Assembly (NCBI GenBank): GCA_001701165.1
Contig: DAAP01000023.1
Span: 124,001-188,000, forward strand
DNA length: 64,000 nucleotides
Source: Bacteroidales bacterium H4
GTDB taxonomy: Bacteria; Bacteroidota; Bacteroidia; Bacteroidales; Muribaculaceae
Direction: 5' to 3'
Both the position numbers and the translations under genes were made by a program. Positions 17,149-25,808 of the stretch are shown in pieces (position 1 is the first letter of the stretch; the number at the start of each line of letters is the position of its first letter). The notes under the pieces were generated by a model that had not been told where the DNA came from, did not search any database, and saw only the letters and a program-made list of their open reading frames with translations.

Positions 17149-18936
17149 TTACTCTACTATTGGATAAAACTCCCCTTTGAGCAGCTGCGTCATTCCCTGT
17201 TCGGTGAAAGTCGCGGTTATCTTTTCACAGACATACTTCTTTCCGTGTATGTTGAACACGGCTCGTACATTCGGGATGGTGTCTGATAGGAATTTGAAAG
17301 CCGTCTTCCTTTTCGGGTCTATTTTACGAGCTATGCGACGGCTGTTAAGCTTGCGGTTGTTCAGCCGCAGGTTGAAATGCAGGAACGAGAAGCCGCCCCA
17401 GTCAGCCCTTATTTCGATGTCCTCGACCTGCGGGTAAGGCAGCTTGCCCGAGGTGCCCTGCGCACCGTCCCAAAAGGCAACATAAATCCTGTCATAGTAT
17501 TCCGCTTTCTTCTCTTTCTCACCGGCGGCGACAGTCTGTGCGGAGAACGTCTGCATGAAAGGGTAATCGGACTCGTCCTCCCCCTCGGCGTAGTCCTCGT
17601 CATAGCCGGAGAACGACAGGAACAGGCACTTGCCGTGTTTTTCATCAGTGAAGTCGATGCGTGCCGGAACGAACTCGACCTCCACCTGATCCGCATCGTC
17701 AGTCTCGTCGGCAATGCGTCCGCCGAAGAGGTTGACAGGCTGCAACACGCAACGGTAAGTGAAGCGGATTCTGTTGCCGTCAGAATAAGGTGTGCGCCCG
17801 ACAGCTCGTATGATGAAATAAGCGTCAGCGTCCTTCGCATACAGCAGACTGTCAATCGGGCTGTTGCGGTGGTGCTGCCCGTCCCATGTGCGCCACTGCC
17901 TGTTGGCTGCAAGCATTTCCGACATAGTTTCATAAACCACGGCATCTCCTTTGTTCGCCTTGACGAACCAGTCGCAAGAGTAATACTTCCAGGCGGCGTG
18001 GTCGCAATCCTTGTAGACGATATTCTTGGCTTCGATGTACTCGCAGCCGCCGTCTTCTACCGACACTTCCGTTGAATGCCTGTCAATGATGCCTTCAAGC
18101 TCGACCTCTCCGGTTTCCTTGAGTACGGTGTCGGTAAAAGCAAACTTTATGGACTTTGCCCGGTGGTCGATTTCAAACTCCGCGCCAAGGAATAGTTCGA
18201 GTCTCTCGAAGAACTCCGCGACCGACCAATGAGGGAGCGCACGGGCGAACTGCGGCGTGTACCAAGCAGCGGGCAGACAGTTGCAGACAAGGAGGAAGCG
18301 GTGTTCCTCAGACCTCTCCCATTCCGAGAGGTCAACGGCATAGCCGACAGCATCGCATATCCTTTTGACAACGGAAATGAGGTACGGCTGCCACGACAGC
18401 CCCCAGGTGTCCGCGCTCCATTCATAATGCCCTTTACCCTGCGAGGCATCGTCAACGACATACTCCGCAAGGTTCTGTATGTTGCCCGAATAGTCATTGA
18501 CCCAAGGCAGCGCCACGCAGTCGGGATATGAGAGCGGACTCCACGCCAGCGAAGGCGACGGCTTGCCCGAAGGCCACTCACCGAGGTCGAGTACGTTGAT
18601 GTATATGTCATCGAAAGTCTGCGAGAAATTCTGCTCGCTGCGCCCCTCGAGGAACTGGCACTTGACTTCCGACTCGCTGATTTCCGTAACGGCGATTGAC
18701 CCGGCTTTGAAGAACCTGCCATGCCTTATCTCGCAATTGAAAACGACCTTGTCAGAGATGACATCTGCGCGGTTAATCCTGCCGAATACGGCTATGTTCT
18801 CCGGGCATCCCCTGAGGGGGAACGTGATTGACAGCGTGTAGCCATCGCTTCCCGAAAAGAGGCGGTTCTCGGCTACGTACTCAAACGATGTCCCTTTCTT
18901 CAACACGGCCTCTCTGCCGTTTATCCTTATCTCCAT
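17149..18936 (-). CDS. Probable phage tail-tip/baseplate protein
   Basis: The protein has 595 residues and no recognised catalytic motif. It starts MEIRINGREAVLKKGTSFEY, as in proteins that begin with a beta-rich domain, and contains many aromatic residues and beta-strand-like stretches throughout. Its ATG overlaps the stop of the tape-measure gene (TAATG), and in tailed phages the genes directly after the tape measure encode distal-tail and hub proteins. Position is the main evidence. A tail-tip or receptor-contact role is inferred. Confidence 0.6.
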   Translation of the reverse strand: MEIRINGREAVLKKGTSFEYVAENRLFSGSDGYTLSITFPLRGCPENIAVFGRINRADVISDKVVFNCEIRHGRFFKAGSIAVTEISESEVKCQFLEGRSEQNFSQTFDDIYINVLDLGEWPSGKPSPSLAWSPLSYPDCVALPWVNDYSGNIQNLAEYVVDDASQGKGHYEWSADTWGLSWQPYLISVVKRICDAVGYAVDLSEWERSEEHRFLLVCNCLPAAWYTPQFARALPHWSVAEFFERLELFLGAEFEIDHRAKSIKFAFTDTVLKETGEVELEGIIDRHSTEVSVEDGGCEYIEAKNIVYKDCDHAAWKYYSCDWFVKANKGDAVVYETMSEMLAANRQWRTWDGQHHRNSPIDSLLYAKDADAYFIIRAVGRTPYSDGNRIRFTYRCVLQPVNLFGGRIADETDDADQVEVEFVPARIDFTDEKHGKCLFLSFSGYDEDYAEGEDESDYPFMQTFSAQTVAAGEKEKKAEYYDRIYVAFWDGAQGTSGKLPYPQVEDIEIRADWGGFSFLHFNLRLNNRKLNSRRIARKIDPKRKTAFKFLSDTIPNVRAVFNIHGKKYVCEKITATFTEQGMTQLLKGEFYPIVE

Positions 18937-21900
18937 TACTTTCTTGATTTTGGCAGACGGTTTCTCATGAGGCGGTCGTACTCCTCTTGCGCACGCCGCA
19001 TTCCGTGGTCTCCGGCAACGGTGTTGACCGTGACAAACGGCTCGTTGAGCCTTTCATCGAGGCGGTCGAGGGTGTCGTAGAGCCTTTCGAGAGACTGCTC
19101 CGGGGCGGATTTGTAGGGATTGTTCACTACGGTATTGGAAGACAGCGGCTGCGCTGCAAGCAAGGCTGGTGCAGTTACCGAGCGCGACACGTCGGCGGCA
19201 GTGATAGAGCCGATTGTGTTAGTGCGCTGCGCATAGTCCAGAGCCTCGAGCAGAGGGCGCGTCCGGGGGTTATTGACAAGGGACTGCGAAGCGACCCATT
19301 CCCCTTTGTGGACGACACCGGCGGCTTCGTCCGCCCTGCCCGGCGGCGTAAAGCCGCCAGACTTGTAGCCCTGCGACGCGGAGGCCTGTTGCTGCTTTTT
19401 GATTGCCGCTACCTGCACAGCGCCCGCTGCGACAGCCATGGCGGCAGCGACAGGGGCGAGGATGTAGCCGACCACGGGCACTGCTGCGGCAGAGCCGTAG
19501 GCGTTGAGAGCGTTGGTCGCGGTCTGTGCCACCGCCTGGATGACCTGCATCGCGAACATCTTGCGGTTTGCCTCGTTCTTCGCCTTTGCAATCTCCCGCT
19601 CCTTTGCCTTCTCGAGCTTTTTGACCTTGTAAGAATTTCCCTCGGCACGGCTCACTTCCGCGTCATAACGCTTGTTTATCGCCGCCGTCTGCATTTCAAG
19701 CTCGGCTTGGATGACAGACGACAGGCTCGAGAAAACCGCTGACATCCCCGACACAACGGCATCCAACGCGCCGGACAAGGCTTTGCCGCCCTCGCCGCCG
19801 AGCCATTCGGCGGAAGCATCGACACCGCGCTGCAAAGCGTTGCGCGTGTCCTCCTCGGCAAGCAAGCCGTACTGCTTCTGCAACGCGAGCTTAGCCTTTT
19901 GGAAAGCCTCCTCGATGCGCAGTTTCTCATCGGCATTGTCGCCCGCCGCTTGGAGTTCACGTTGGTACACTGTTTGAAGCGCGGCAAAATCGGCATCGTA
20001 TTTCGCCTGTCGTTCCGCAGGGTTGTCGCCGAAGAATTTCTCTTTCATCGAAGCGAACTTCCGTTCCGCCTCCTCCGTCTTCTGCTGCCGCCGCTGCGTC
20101 TGCCGGAAGAGAGCGTCCTGGAGGTCGGCATCCGCTTGTATGCGCTCCTTAGATTCCTCTTTGTAAATGCGGGTCAGAGCCTTCAAATGCTCGATTTCGA
20201 TGCGTTCCACAGCCTCGTCGTAGGTTTCTTTTGAATACTTCCCGTCTATGTAGAACTGCTTTGCCTCGGCGATGCGCTCGTTGTAAGAACTGTTTTCCGC
20301 TTCAGCCGTCCCTTTGAGCGCGTCCTCCGTCTGCCTCATCTGCGCTTCGCGCCACTGCGCCGTGATGGAGAGCCTTTCGGTCTCGCCGAGGTCTGTGTGC
20401 AGGAGCTGCTTCTCATAGAACTCGACGGCAATCCTGTCCATCTCCGCCGTATATTCGAGATAATCCTTCTTGCCTGTGGCGTAAGCGATACGCGCCAAGG
20501 CCTCTTCCTGCTCCCGCCAGTCCTTTTCAGCCGCGAACCTGTCGGCTTCCTTGCCGGTATTAGAGCCGCCTGTCGGGACAGACGGGATGACCGGGGTGTT
20601 CGGAGTCTGCGGTTCTGTCAGTGCATCGGCACTGATTGAGTACTTCTTGCGCAGGAACTCGTTGGCATCGTTCAGCTGCTTCTGCTTGGTGAGGTTGGCT
20701 TGCAATGCTGCTTCCGAAGCGTTGTAGGTTTTCCCTGTCGAAGCAACACGCCGGGCGTAAGGCGTTACGTTCACCAGCCCCGAAGCCGCTGCGTCAGTGC
20801 TGTTGGTGTATGAGGCAGAACGGTTGGCCTCCTGCTGCCTGGCGTTCTCCCAGTCGGCGACAGCCGCATCATGCGCCTTCTTGTCAGCATCGCGTTTCTT
20901 TTGCAGGGACGGCAGCTGCTGTTCGAGGGTGAGAAGTGTCTTCTCGTTCTCCTCGATTTTTCCTGCGGCGGCACGCGCCCGGGCGACTTCGATGATGGAG
21001 TCGCGCAGCTTGTCGTATGCAGTCTTGGTCTTGCCGAGCATGATTTCCTCGGCAGAGAGGTTCTTGAAATAGTCCGGGTACAGGTTTTGGAGGCGTTCAG
21101 CGGCAGCTTTGCGCTCGTCTGTTGACTTCGCCTCGTCCGTGGCCGCCTTGTACAGGGCGTCAAGGCGGTCAACCTCGGCAGCGGCATAGCCAGCTGCTGC
21201 CTCGTCAAGGTCTGTGATTGACTTCTTGAAGTTCTCCGCCTCCTTGCGCTGCCGCTCGAGTTCCTCACGCTGGTTCTTGATGCGCTGTGTCACGGCGTAC
21301 ACCGCGCCGCCAACGGCGAGTATCAGCCCGACCCAAGACGAGAACTTCATCGCCTCCATGCTCCTGCGCCACCGCTGCTGCATGGCATGGTTCACCTCGA
21401 GTCCGTTGGTGAAATACTGCACGGCATTTATGAGCGGCGTGAACAGCAGCCTCACCGCCGGGAGGATGCCGCGCAACAGCCGCAACACGCCGTGGAACAG
21501 AGCCGTGGCTTTGGAGGCAATCGCCATCCTCGCGTTGTACACGAACATGACGGCGCTGTACGCCGCCACGGCAGCGGCGACAGTGACGATTTCCGTCTTG
21601 TACCTGATGAAAAAGTCCACCATGGCTTTGAGCACGCGAAGCATGGCCGAACCCGAAGATATGCAGTAGCGCATCACAGGCTGTAATTTTTCGCCAAGTT
21701 CCACGGCAAGCTCGTTGAAAGCCTTCTTCGCTTTGTCAAGCCCCGCCTGTACAGTCGTGTTCTGCACCTCGAACTCCTTGTCTATGGAGACCGCCTGGCT
21801 GAAAGCCTCGTTTGCGACGAGCTGCTGGCTCTTGACTTCCCCGATGTGGTTGGCAAGCGTGGACAAAGCAGAGATTGCACGCGAGCCGTTCTCGCCCATC

Positions 21901-23087
21901 TCCCGGAACATGGGAGACAGCACGTCCATCCTGCCGGCTTGGTTCAGCGTAGTCAGGAACTCGATCAGCGCGGCGTTCATATCGGTCTTGACGAGTTTGG
22001 CGAAGCGTTCCACGTCCATTCCGGCTACGCGGGCATACTTCGCCGGGTCTTGGTAGATGCGCACTATCACCTGCGACAAGGCGGTTGACGAAGCCTCCAG
22101 CTTCTGGTTGTTTGAGTCGAGGACTGCGGCGAAGCCCATTATCTGCTGCACCGTCAACCCCGCTTGCGAGCCGACACCGCCCATGCGAGAGGCGAACTCC
22201 GCGATGTACGGGGCTGATGCCGCGCAGTTCTGCGACAGCTCGTTGATGACCGACCCTACTGACAACAGGGCTTTCTCGGTGCCGAGGCGTTTCTCGTCGC
22301 CGAAGATGCCCGTGAGCTTTGAGAGCGTGAGGGTCGCCCCCTCGCCGAGGTCGTCAAGGGCGACGTTGATTTTGTCGGCAGCGCGGACGAAGCCGAGCAC
22401 GTCCTCCTGCGACTGCTTTCCCAGCCGCCCGGCTTCTTGGGCGAGGCGGTTCAGCTCCTCGCGAGAGGATCGGGTGTCCATCTTCTTGAACTCCTCGTTC
22501 AGTTTCTCCACCTCTTCGGCGGACATCCCCGTGAACTTGCGCACGTTTGCCATTTCCTGCTCCATATCGGCGTATGCTTGGACGGCAGATTTTCCTGCCA
22601 TGACCAAGCCTGTTACCGCCGCTCCGAATCCGAGCAGCGCGGTCTGGCAGTCGTTGAGCCAGCGGTTGAAGCGGGACCACAGCCCCTGTTGCGGCTGCAT
22701 TTGTTCGTTGACCTTGCCCAGCTCCTCCTTTACAGCCTTGATTTTCGCGATATGCTCATCCCACGCCTTCGAGCCGCGCTCGATGCCGTTCAGTTGCGAC
22801 TGCAATGTGCGGAGAGCCTTGTTCAGCTCTCGCGGTGCCGCCTTGTCAAGTCGTTGCATGACCTGCTCCACAGTCGCGGAAGACGATTGGAGCTGCTGCA
22901 TCAGCCGCCTTGTGTTGCGCAGTTCCCTTTGGAGCTTCGCCATTGTCGCCTTGTCCCCTGCTTTCGCGGCACGGGCTATTCCTTTTTCAAGCCTTAGCGC
23001 ATCGGTCTCCAAGCGGCGCAACATCTGCTGCGCCTGTTTCCCGTTGACCGAGAGGGTAACTGTTGCTGTGCTGTTGTAATTCGACAT
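18936..23087 (-). CDS. Phage tail tape-measure protein
   Basis: The 1383 residues make it the longest gene in the phage block. The N-terminus is a long coiled coil (MQQLQSSSATVEQVMQRLDK). Residues about 170-480 carry the TP901-type tape-measure core (VRKFTGMSAEEVEKLNEEFK, LTQVIVRIYQDP-like segments). Hydrophobic stretches near 510-580 and 1200-1290 and several long charged coiled coils follow. Such proteins set tail length and help DNA cross the host membrane. At about 1.5 angstrom per residue its length would suggest a tail of roughly 200 nm, if the usual relation holds. The RBS is not obvious; a repeat hairpin lies directly upstream. Confidence 0.9.
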   Translation of the reverse strand: MSNYNSTATVTLSVNGKQAQQMLRRLETDALRLEKGIARAAKAGDKATMAKLQRELRNTRRLMQQLQSSSATVEQVMQRLDKAAPRELNKALRTLQSQLNGIERGSKAWDEHIAKIKAVKEELGKVNEQMQPQQGLWSRFNRWLNDCQTALLGFGAAVTGLVMAGKSAVQAYADMEQEMANVRKFTGMSAEEVEKLNEEFKKMDTRSSREELNRLAQEAGRLGKQSQEDVLGFVRAADKINVALDDLGEGATLTLSKLTGIFGDEKRLGTEKALLSVGSVINELSQNCAASAPYIAEFASRMGGVGSQAGLTVQQIMGFAAVLDSNNQKLEASSTALSQVIVRIYQDPAKYARVAGMDVERFAKLVKTDMNAALIEFLTTLNQAGRMDVLSPMFREMGENGSRAISALSTLANHIGEVKSQQLVANEAFSQAVSIDKEFEVQNTTVQAGLDKAKKAFNELAVELGEKLQPVMRYCISSGSAMLRVLKAMVDFFIRYKTEIVTVAAAVAAYSAVMFVYNARMAIASKATALFHGVLRLLRGILPAVRLLFTPLINAVQYFTNGLEVNHAMQQRWRRSMEAMKFSSWVGLILAVGGAVYAVTQRIKNQREELERQRKEAENFKKSITDLDEAAAGYAAAEVDRLDALYKAATDEAKSTDERKAAAERLQNLYPDYFKNLSAEEIMLGKTKTAYDKLRDSIIEVARARAAAGKIEENEKTLLTLEQQLPSLQKKRDADKKAHDAAVADWENARQQEANRSASYTNSTDAAASGLVNVTPYARRVASTGKTYNASEAALQANLTKQKQLNDANEFLRKKYSISADALTEPQTPNTPVIPSVPTGGSNTGKEADRFAAEKDWREQEEALARIAYATGKKDYLEYTAEMDRIAVEFYEKQLLHTDLGETERLSITAQWREAQMRQTEDALKGTAEAENSSYNERIAEAKQFYIDGKYSKETYDEAVERIEIEHLKALTRIYKEESKERIQADADLQDALFRQTQRRQQKTEEAERKFASMKEKFFGDNPAERQAKYDADFAALQTVYQRELQAAGDNADEKLRIEEAFQKAKLALQKQYGLLAEEDTRNALQRGVDASAEWLGGEGGKALSGALDAVVSGMSAVFSSLSSVIQAELEMQTAAINKRYDAEVSRAEGNSYKVKKLEKAKEREIAKAKNEANRKMFAMQVIQAVAQTATNALNAYGSAAAVPVVGYILAPVAAAMAVAAGAVQVAAIKKQQQASASQGYKSGGFTPPGRADEAAGVVHKGEWVASQSLVNNPRTRPLLEALDYAQRTNTIGSITAADVSRSVTAPALLAAQPLSSNTVVNNPYKSAPEQSLERLYDTLDRLDERLNEPFVTVNTVAGDHGMRRAQEEYDRLMRNRLPKSRK

Positions 23088-23094
23088 AGTTCAA

Positions 23095-23180
23095 AATTTA
23101 GAGTTGAAGGTCGAGAGATTAGAGAGCCTTCTTGTCGGTTTCTCACGGCTCTAAACTCTACTCTCTCGACTGATTTTAGA
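23095..23180. repeat. Dispersed inverted repeat, copy 1
   Basis: GTCGAGAGATTAGAGAGCC pairs with an imperfect complement ending CTCTCGAC about 20 bases later. The same left arm (GTCGAGAGATTAGAGA) recurs at 29539, again with a CTCTCGAC right arm, and a related tract lies at 28195. It sits between the tape-measure start and the non-coding region. Confidence 0.65.
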
Positions 23181-24353
23181 CTTTTCAAGCAAAAATACCT
23201 CTCTATACACCGACCCGAAAAGACGGACATTCGATGCCGATGCAAAAGGTTTTGGCTTCACCTTTTAGCCGAGAATTGTGAGAGCGCAGCCGAGGCTCGC
23301 AATTCGGAGGCGGTAAAAAGGTGGAAACCGGCGGATTGAAAAGCCGGTTTTCGGCGAAATTTTTCTTTGCTTTGCCGAAATGAAAATTTTTCAATCCGTT
23401 GGCAAGCCGACCGTATGCTGATTTTCAGGAAGATAACACGTAAAGGTCGGCGCAAAATGGGGGTTCGGGGGAATAATTCCCCCGAGTGTGCCACTGCACT
23501 GCCCCCCCGAGCCTGTGGATTGCTTCGGCTGTTTTCGGGATTATCTTTGCGGAATATGTCAGAGCCGCCACCGCTGCCGCCCGAAAGCGCGGTAAAATCG
23601 TTGACGCGCAAATCAAATTGGGCGAAGCCCGATTTGGCACGCGGCAGCACCTGTCGGGGTGATGTGTGGCGGCTGACGGCAGTGGTCGCAGGTTCGCAGC
23701 GGAGGTGGCGGTGCACAGGACAACGGCATCGATGCGGAGCAATGAAGCCTCAGCCGGGGCCCGCGTCCGCAAGAGCCTCTGCCTTGGCTGTGGGTCGTCG
23801 GACGCAAAAGGGTCTCCGACTGAACGCGCAATGACCGCTCGGCATTGAGGCGGCGGATGCAGCGCAGCCGCAGCGGAGAAGTCAAGACCAGCATAGTCAG
23901 CCGGGGCTTGGGGCGGGGGCGGATGCCGTGGGGCGAGGTCGTCCATACCGCTGACTGGGCGTTGCGCGGTGAAAGCCCGGATGTGGATTTCGAGGGGCGT
24001 ATGGAACTGACGCAGGGGGAAGGCTGCCGCAGTCTGCTCGGTATCATAGGCGAACAGCAGTGCGATACAGACGTGGCGGACACGGAGCACAGCGGAGTGT
24101 CCCCACGGCATCGCAGTCAGTTTGCGTGGAACGTATGGGACGGAGAGGAACGCAATCTGACGGCTGCTGCACGCCCATACACAGATACGGAGCAGACGGA
24201 GAAAGCCCCCTGCTTCGGTGTAATGAAGCAGTCAGGAAATCCTGCTCCGAGGCGCAGCCGCGCAACGGCATGGGTGGGTTCGGGGACAAAGCAAGACGAC
24301 CTGCCCTCACGGGCAAGCCGCCTTTCAATCAAAATCTGTGTCGATGGATATGG
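23181..24353. ncRNA. Hairpin-rich 1.2-kb region without a credible gene; candidate large structured RNA
   Basis: The gap between the tape-measure and lysis genes has open frames on several strands, but their translations are low-complexity and unlike phage proteins. It is instead packed with inverted repeats. Examples are an 11-bp stem at 23332-23342/23388-23398 with an inner TTCGGC/GCCGAA, TCGGGGGAA-TAA-TTCCCCCGA near 23465-23485, CAAAT.GGGC-GAA-GCCC.ATTTG near 23615, GTCGGA/TCCGAC near 23800, CGTGG.GGACAC against GTGTCC.CCACG near 24080, and CTGCTTC/GAAGCAG near 24220. Either strand could be the RNA. A plus-strand promoter-like sequence precedes the densest part. Large ornate RNAs are known from other phages, but I cannot assign a class. 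Confidence 0.4.
23519..23549 (+). promoter_or_regulatory. Candidate promoter opening the hairpin-rich region
   Basis: TTG, 19 bases, then TATCTTTG on the plus strand, opposite to the phage genes. It would start RNA near 23556, at the head of the structured segment. Confidence 0.45.
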
Positions 24354-24857
24354 TCATGTCCTTCTTCTCTTCAGGTAAACCAGCACAGCCGATACGACCA
24401 CGGCCAGTCCGCCGATGACGGCGAACACAAGCGTCGTATCGGGTGGCTCGGCAATGGATGCCGTTGCCGAATGTTCGGCTGTCGATGTCTCCGAGGCACG
24501 CTTGTACGCCACGCTGTCAAGCCGGTTGTACCCTCGTATGTCGTTGGCGGCCTGTCTGCGGTCGGCGATGACGGAGCCTTTGACGGCGCGGATGCGCATT
24601 CTTGTGGCGGTATCGGCGGCGACCTGCCGCTCGATTGCAATGTCAAGTGTGTCGAAGGCGAGGCTGATCCTGCCAATGGCGGAGTCAATTCTGAAGGCAT
24701 AGCCGGAGGATTGTGTCGCGGCTATGCTGTCAATGCCGTATTTTTCATTGACCGCAATTTCCTTCTTGGCTCGGCAAGAAGGGAAAAGCGCGGTGAAAAT
24801 CAATGCGCATGCGGCAAACATCGAGAGCCGGGTGCGGAGGGTCGAGAATGTTTTCAT
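24354..24857 (-). CDS. Membrane-anchored lipoprotein in the lysis cassette, spanin-like layout
   Basis: The 167 residues start with a lipoprotein signal (ACALIFTALFPSC, lipobox Cys near residue 28). A helical, charged region rich in Ala, Asp and Arg (residues about 35-125) follows, and then a C-terminal membrane helix LVFAVIGGLAVVVSAVLVYL with a basic tail. A lipid anchor at one end and a membrane helix at the other is the topology of a unimolecular spanin, which fuses inner and outer membranes at lysis. Its ATG overlaps the amidase stop by four bases, which supports a lysis role. The family is not recognised, so the spanin reading is inference. Confidence 0.6.
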   Translation of the reverse strand: MKTFSTLRTRLSMFAACALIFTALFPSCRAKKEIAVNEKYGIDSIAATQSSGYAFRIDSAIGRISLAFDTLDIAIERQVAADTATRMRIRAVKGSVIADRRQAANDIRGYNRLDSVAYKRASETSTAEHSATASIAEPPDTTLVFAVIGGLAVVVSAVLVYLKRRRT

Positions 24858-25285
24858 AAGTCTGAAAATTCGGAAGTTGCGTCGAATGACGGACAGGCTT
24901 TGTTGGCGAAGTCGCGGTGTCCGTGTATCGTTGCTTTTGGATATGCGGCTTTCAGCTTTTTCAGCAGCTGTCGCAAAGCTGTCTTCTGTATCGGCGTGCG
25001 CGTGTCTTTCGGTGTCTTGCCGTCAGCGGCGCATCCGCCGACATAGCACACTCCGATTGAGCGTGCGTTGTGGCCGGTGCAATGCGCCCCCGGTTGAGCA
25101 ATGGGGCGGCCCGGCATCACGTCGCCGTTCCGGTACACCACGAAGTGGTAGCCGATGTCGCGCCAGCCGTTACCTTTTACGTGCCAGTCTCTGATTTGCT
25201 GCACGGTGAAGTCTTTACCCTCGGGTGTTGCCGTGCAATGGACGATGATCTCGTCAATCGTCCGGGTGTTTTGTTTCAGTTCCAT
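24854..25285 (-). CDS. N-acetylmuramoyl-L-alanine amidase (phage endolysin)
   Basis: From the ATG at 25285 the protein has 143 residues, a single Amidase_2/PGRP domain. It begins RTIDEIIVHCTATPEG with the first zinc His, then has WRDIGYHFVVYRNGDV with the second. Later come the GHNARSIGVCYVGG strand, and HGHRDFANKACPSFD with the last zinc ligands (His and Cys). It would cut the amide bond between MurNAc and the peptide at the end of infection. The frame extends 14 codons upstream, but ATG 25285 gives the usual family N-terminus. It lacks a signal peptide, which fits release through a holin. Confidence 0.9.
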   Translation of the reverse strand: MELKQNTRTIDEIIVHCTATPEGKDFTVQQIRDWHVKGNGWRDIGYHFVVYRNGDVMPGRPIAQPGAHCTGHNARSIGVCYVGGCAADGKTPKDTRTPIQKTALRQLLKKLKAAYPKATIHGHRDFANKACPSFDATSEFSDL

Positions 25286-25487
25286 TGTCTTTGTATTTAT
25301 AGTGGTAGTCGATGCCGAATAACGCACCGGCGAATGTCAGTATCTCGCCGAAAGCTATCAGCACCGAGTTGTGTATCTCACCGGGTGGTGGCAGTATGAA
25401 CCCTGCAACGAGCAGTCCGCAGCCGAGGGCTATAAGAGCCATGGCGGAGATGAGCTGTATTGTCGGTTTGTGTTTGCGTATATCCAT
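25254..25487 (-). CDS. Holin-like small membrane protein
   Basis: The 77 residues contain two hydrophobic segments (IQLISAMALIALGCGLLVAG and an amphipathic SVLIAFGEILTFAGALFGI) and a short charged tail. Size, topology and position directly upstream of, and overlapping, the endolysin gene fit a class II holin that releases the amidase. Sequence alone cannot prove this. Confidence 0.65.
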   Translation of the reverse strand: MDIRKHKPTIQLISAMALIALGCGLLVAGFILPPPGEIHNSVLIAFGEILTFAGALFGIDYHYKYKDNGTETKHPDD

Positions 25488-25516
25488 GTTTTTGCGGCGT
25501 TTTTATCGTCTAATCA

Positions 25517-25548
25517 TTTGGCTGTGTGGAATATTATGGTTAACTTTG
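25517..25548 (+). promoter_or_regulatory. Perfect consensus promoter on the strand opposite the phage genes
   Basis: TTTG, exactly 20 bases, then TAACTTTG. It is almost a twin of the promoter at 16686. Transcription would start near 25556. Confidence 0.75.
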
Positions 25549-25555
25549 TGTCGGA

Positions 25556-25786
25556 CAAGCAAAACCGTGCTTAGGCTGCCCCGGACACCTCTGACGCAAG
25601 TGAAGCCATGCTGAAGCCGACCCGGATGCCTCTGTCTGTATTATGTGGGACAGCATTCCTTTTGGGCTTTCCCGGCGGTGTTGCATTGATTGCATTTCCT
25701 TGCGGCCTCGTGCCGCTTTGAGCACTCATAGCTCGTTTGAAAGACAGCATCCCTTGCGGTTCGCCGCGAGGGCTTTCTTTTTATTT
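25556..25786 (+). ncRNA. Candidate small RNA / small-peptide gene beside the lysis cassette
   Basis: A consensus promoter and a strong intrinsic terminator bracket about 230 nt on the plus strand, against the direction of every phage gene. The region contains one 37-codon frame from ATG 25608 to TGA 25719. Its translation has a hydrophobic core (LCGTAFLLGFPGGVALIAF) and few charged residues. It could therefore be a regulatory RNA, a small membrane peptide such as a toxin or antiholin, or both. No RNA family is recognised. It is convergent with the 3' end of the structural gene at 25809. Confidence 0.55.
25751..25786 (+). terminator. Intrinsic terminator of the small plus-strand unit
   Basis: CCCTTGCGG, a TTCG tetraloop, CCGCGAGGG, then CTTTCTTTTTATTT. 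The nine pairs include one G-U. Confidence 0.9.
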
Positions 25787-25808
25787 GCCCCTTTACGCGG
25801 CATGGCCG

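Noticed and set aside
24060..25046. A 328-residue plus-strand frame, and other long frames at 23425-24111 and 23845-24378
   Set aside because: The translations are rich in Arg, Gly, Cys and Pro without domains, and the longest overlaps the antisense of convincing lysis genes. High GC and few stops explain them better.
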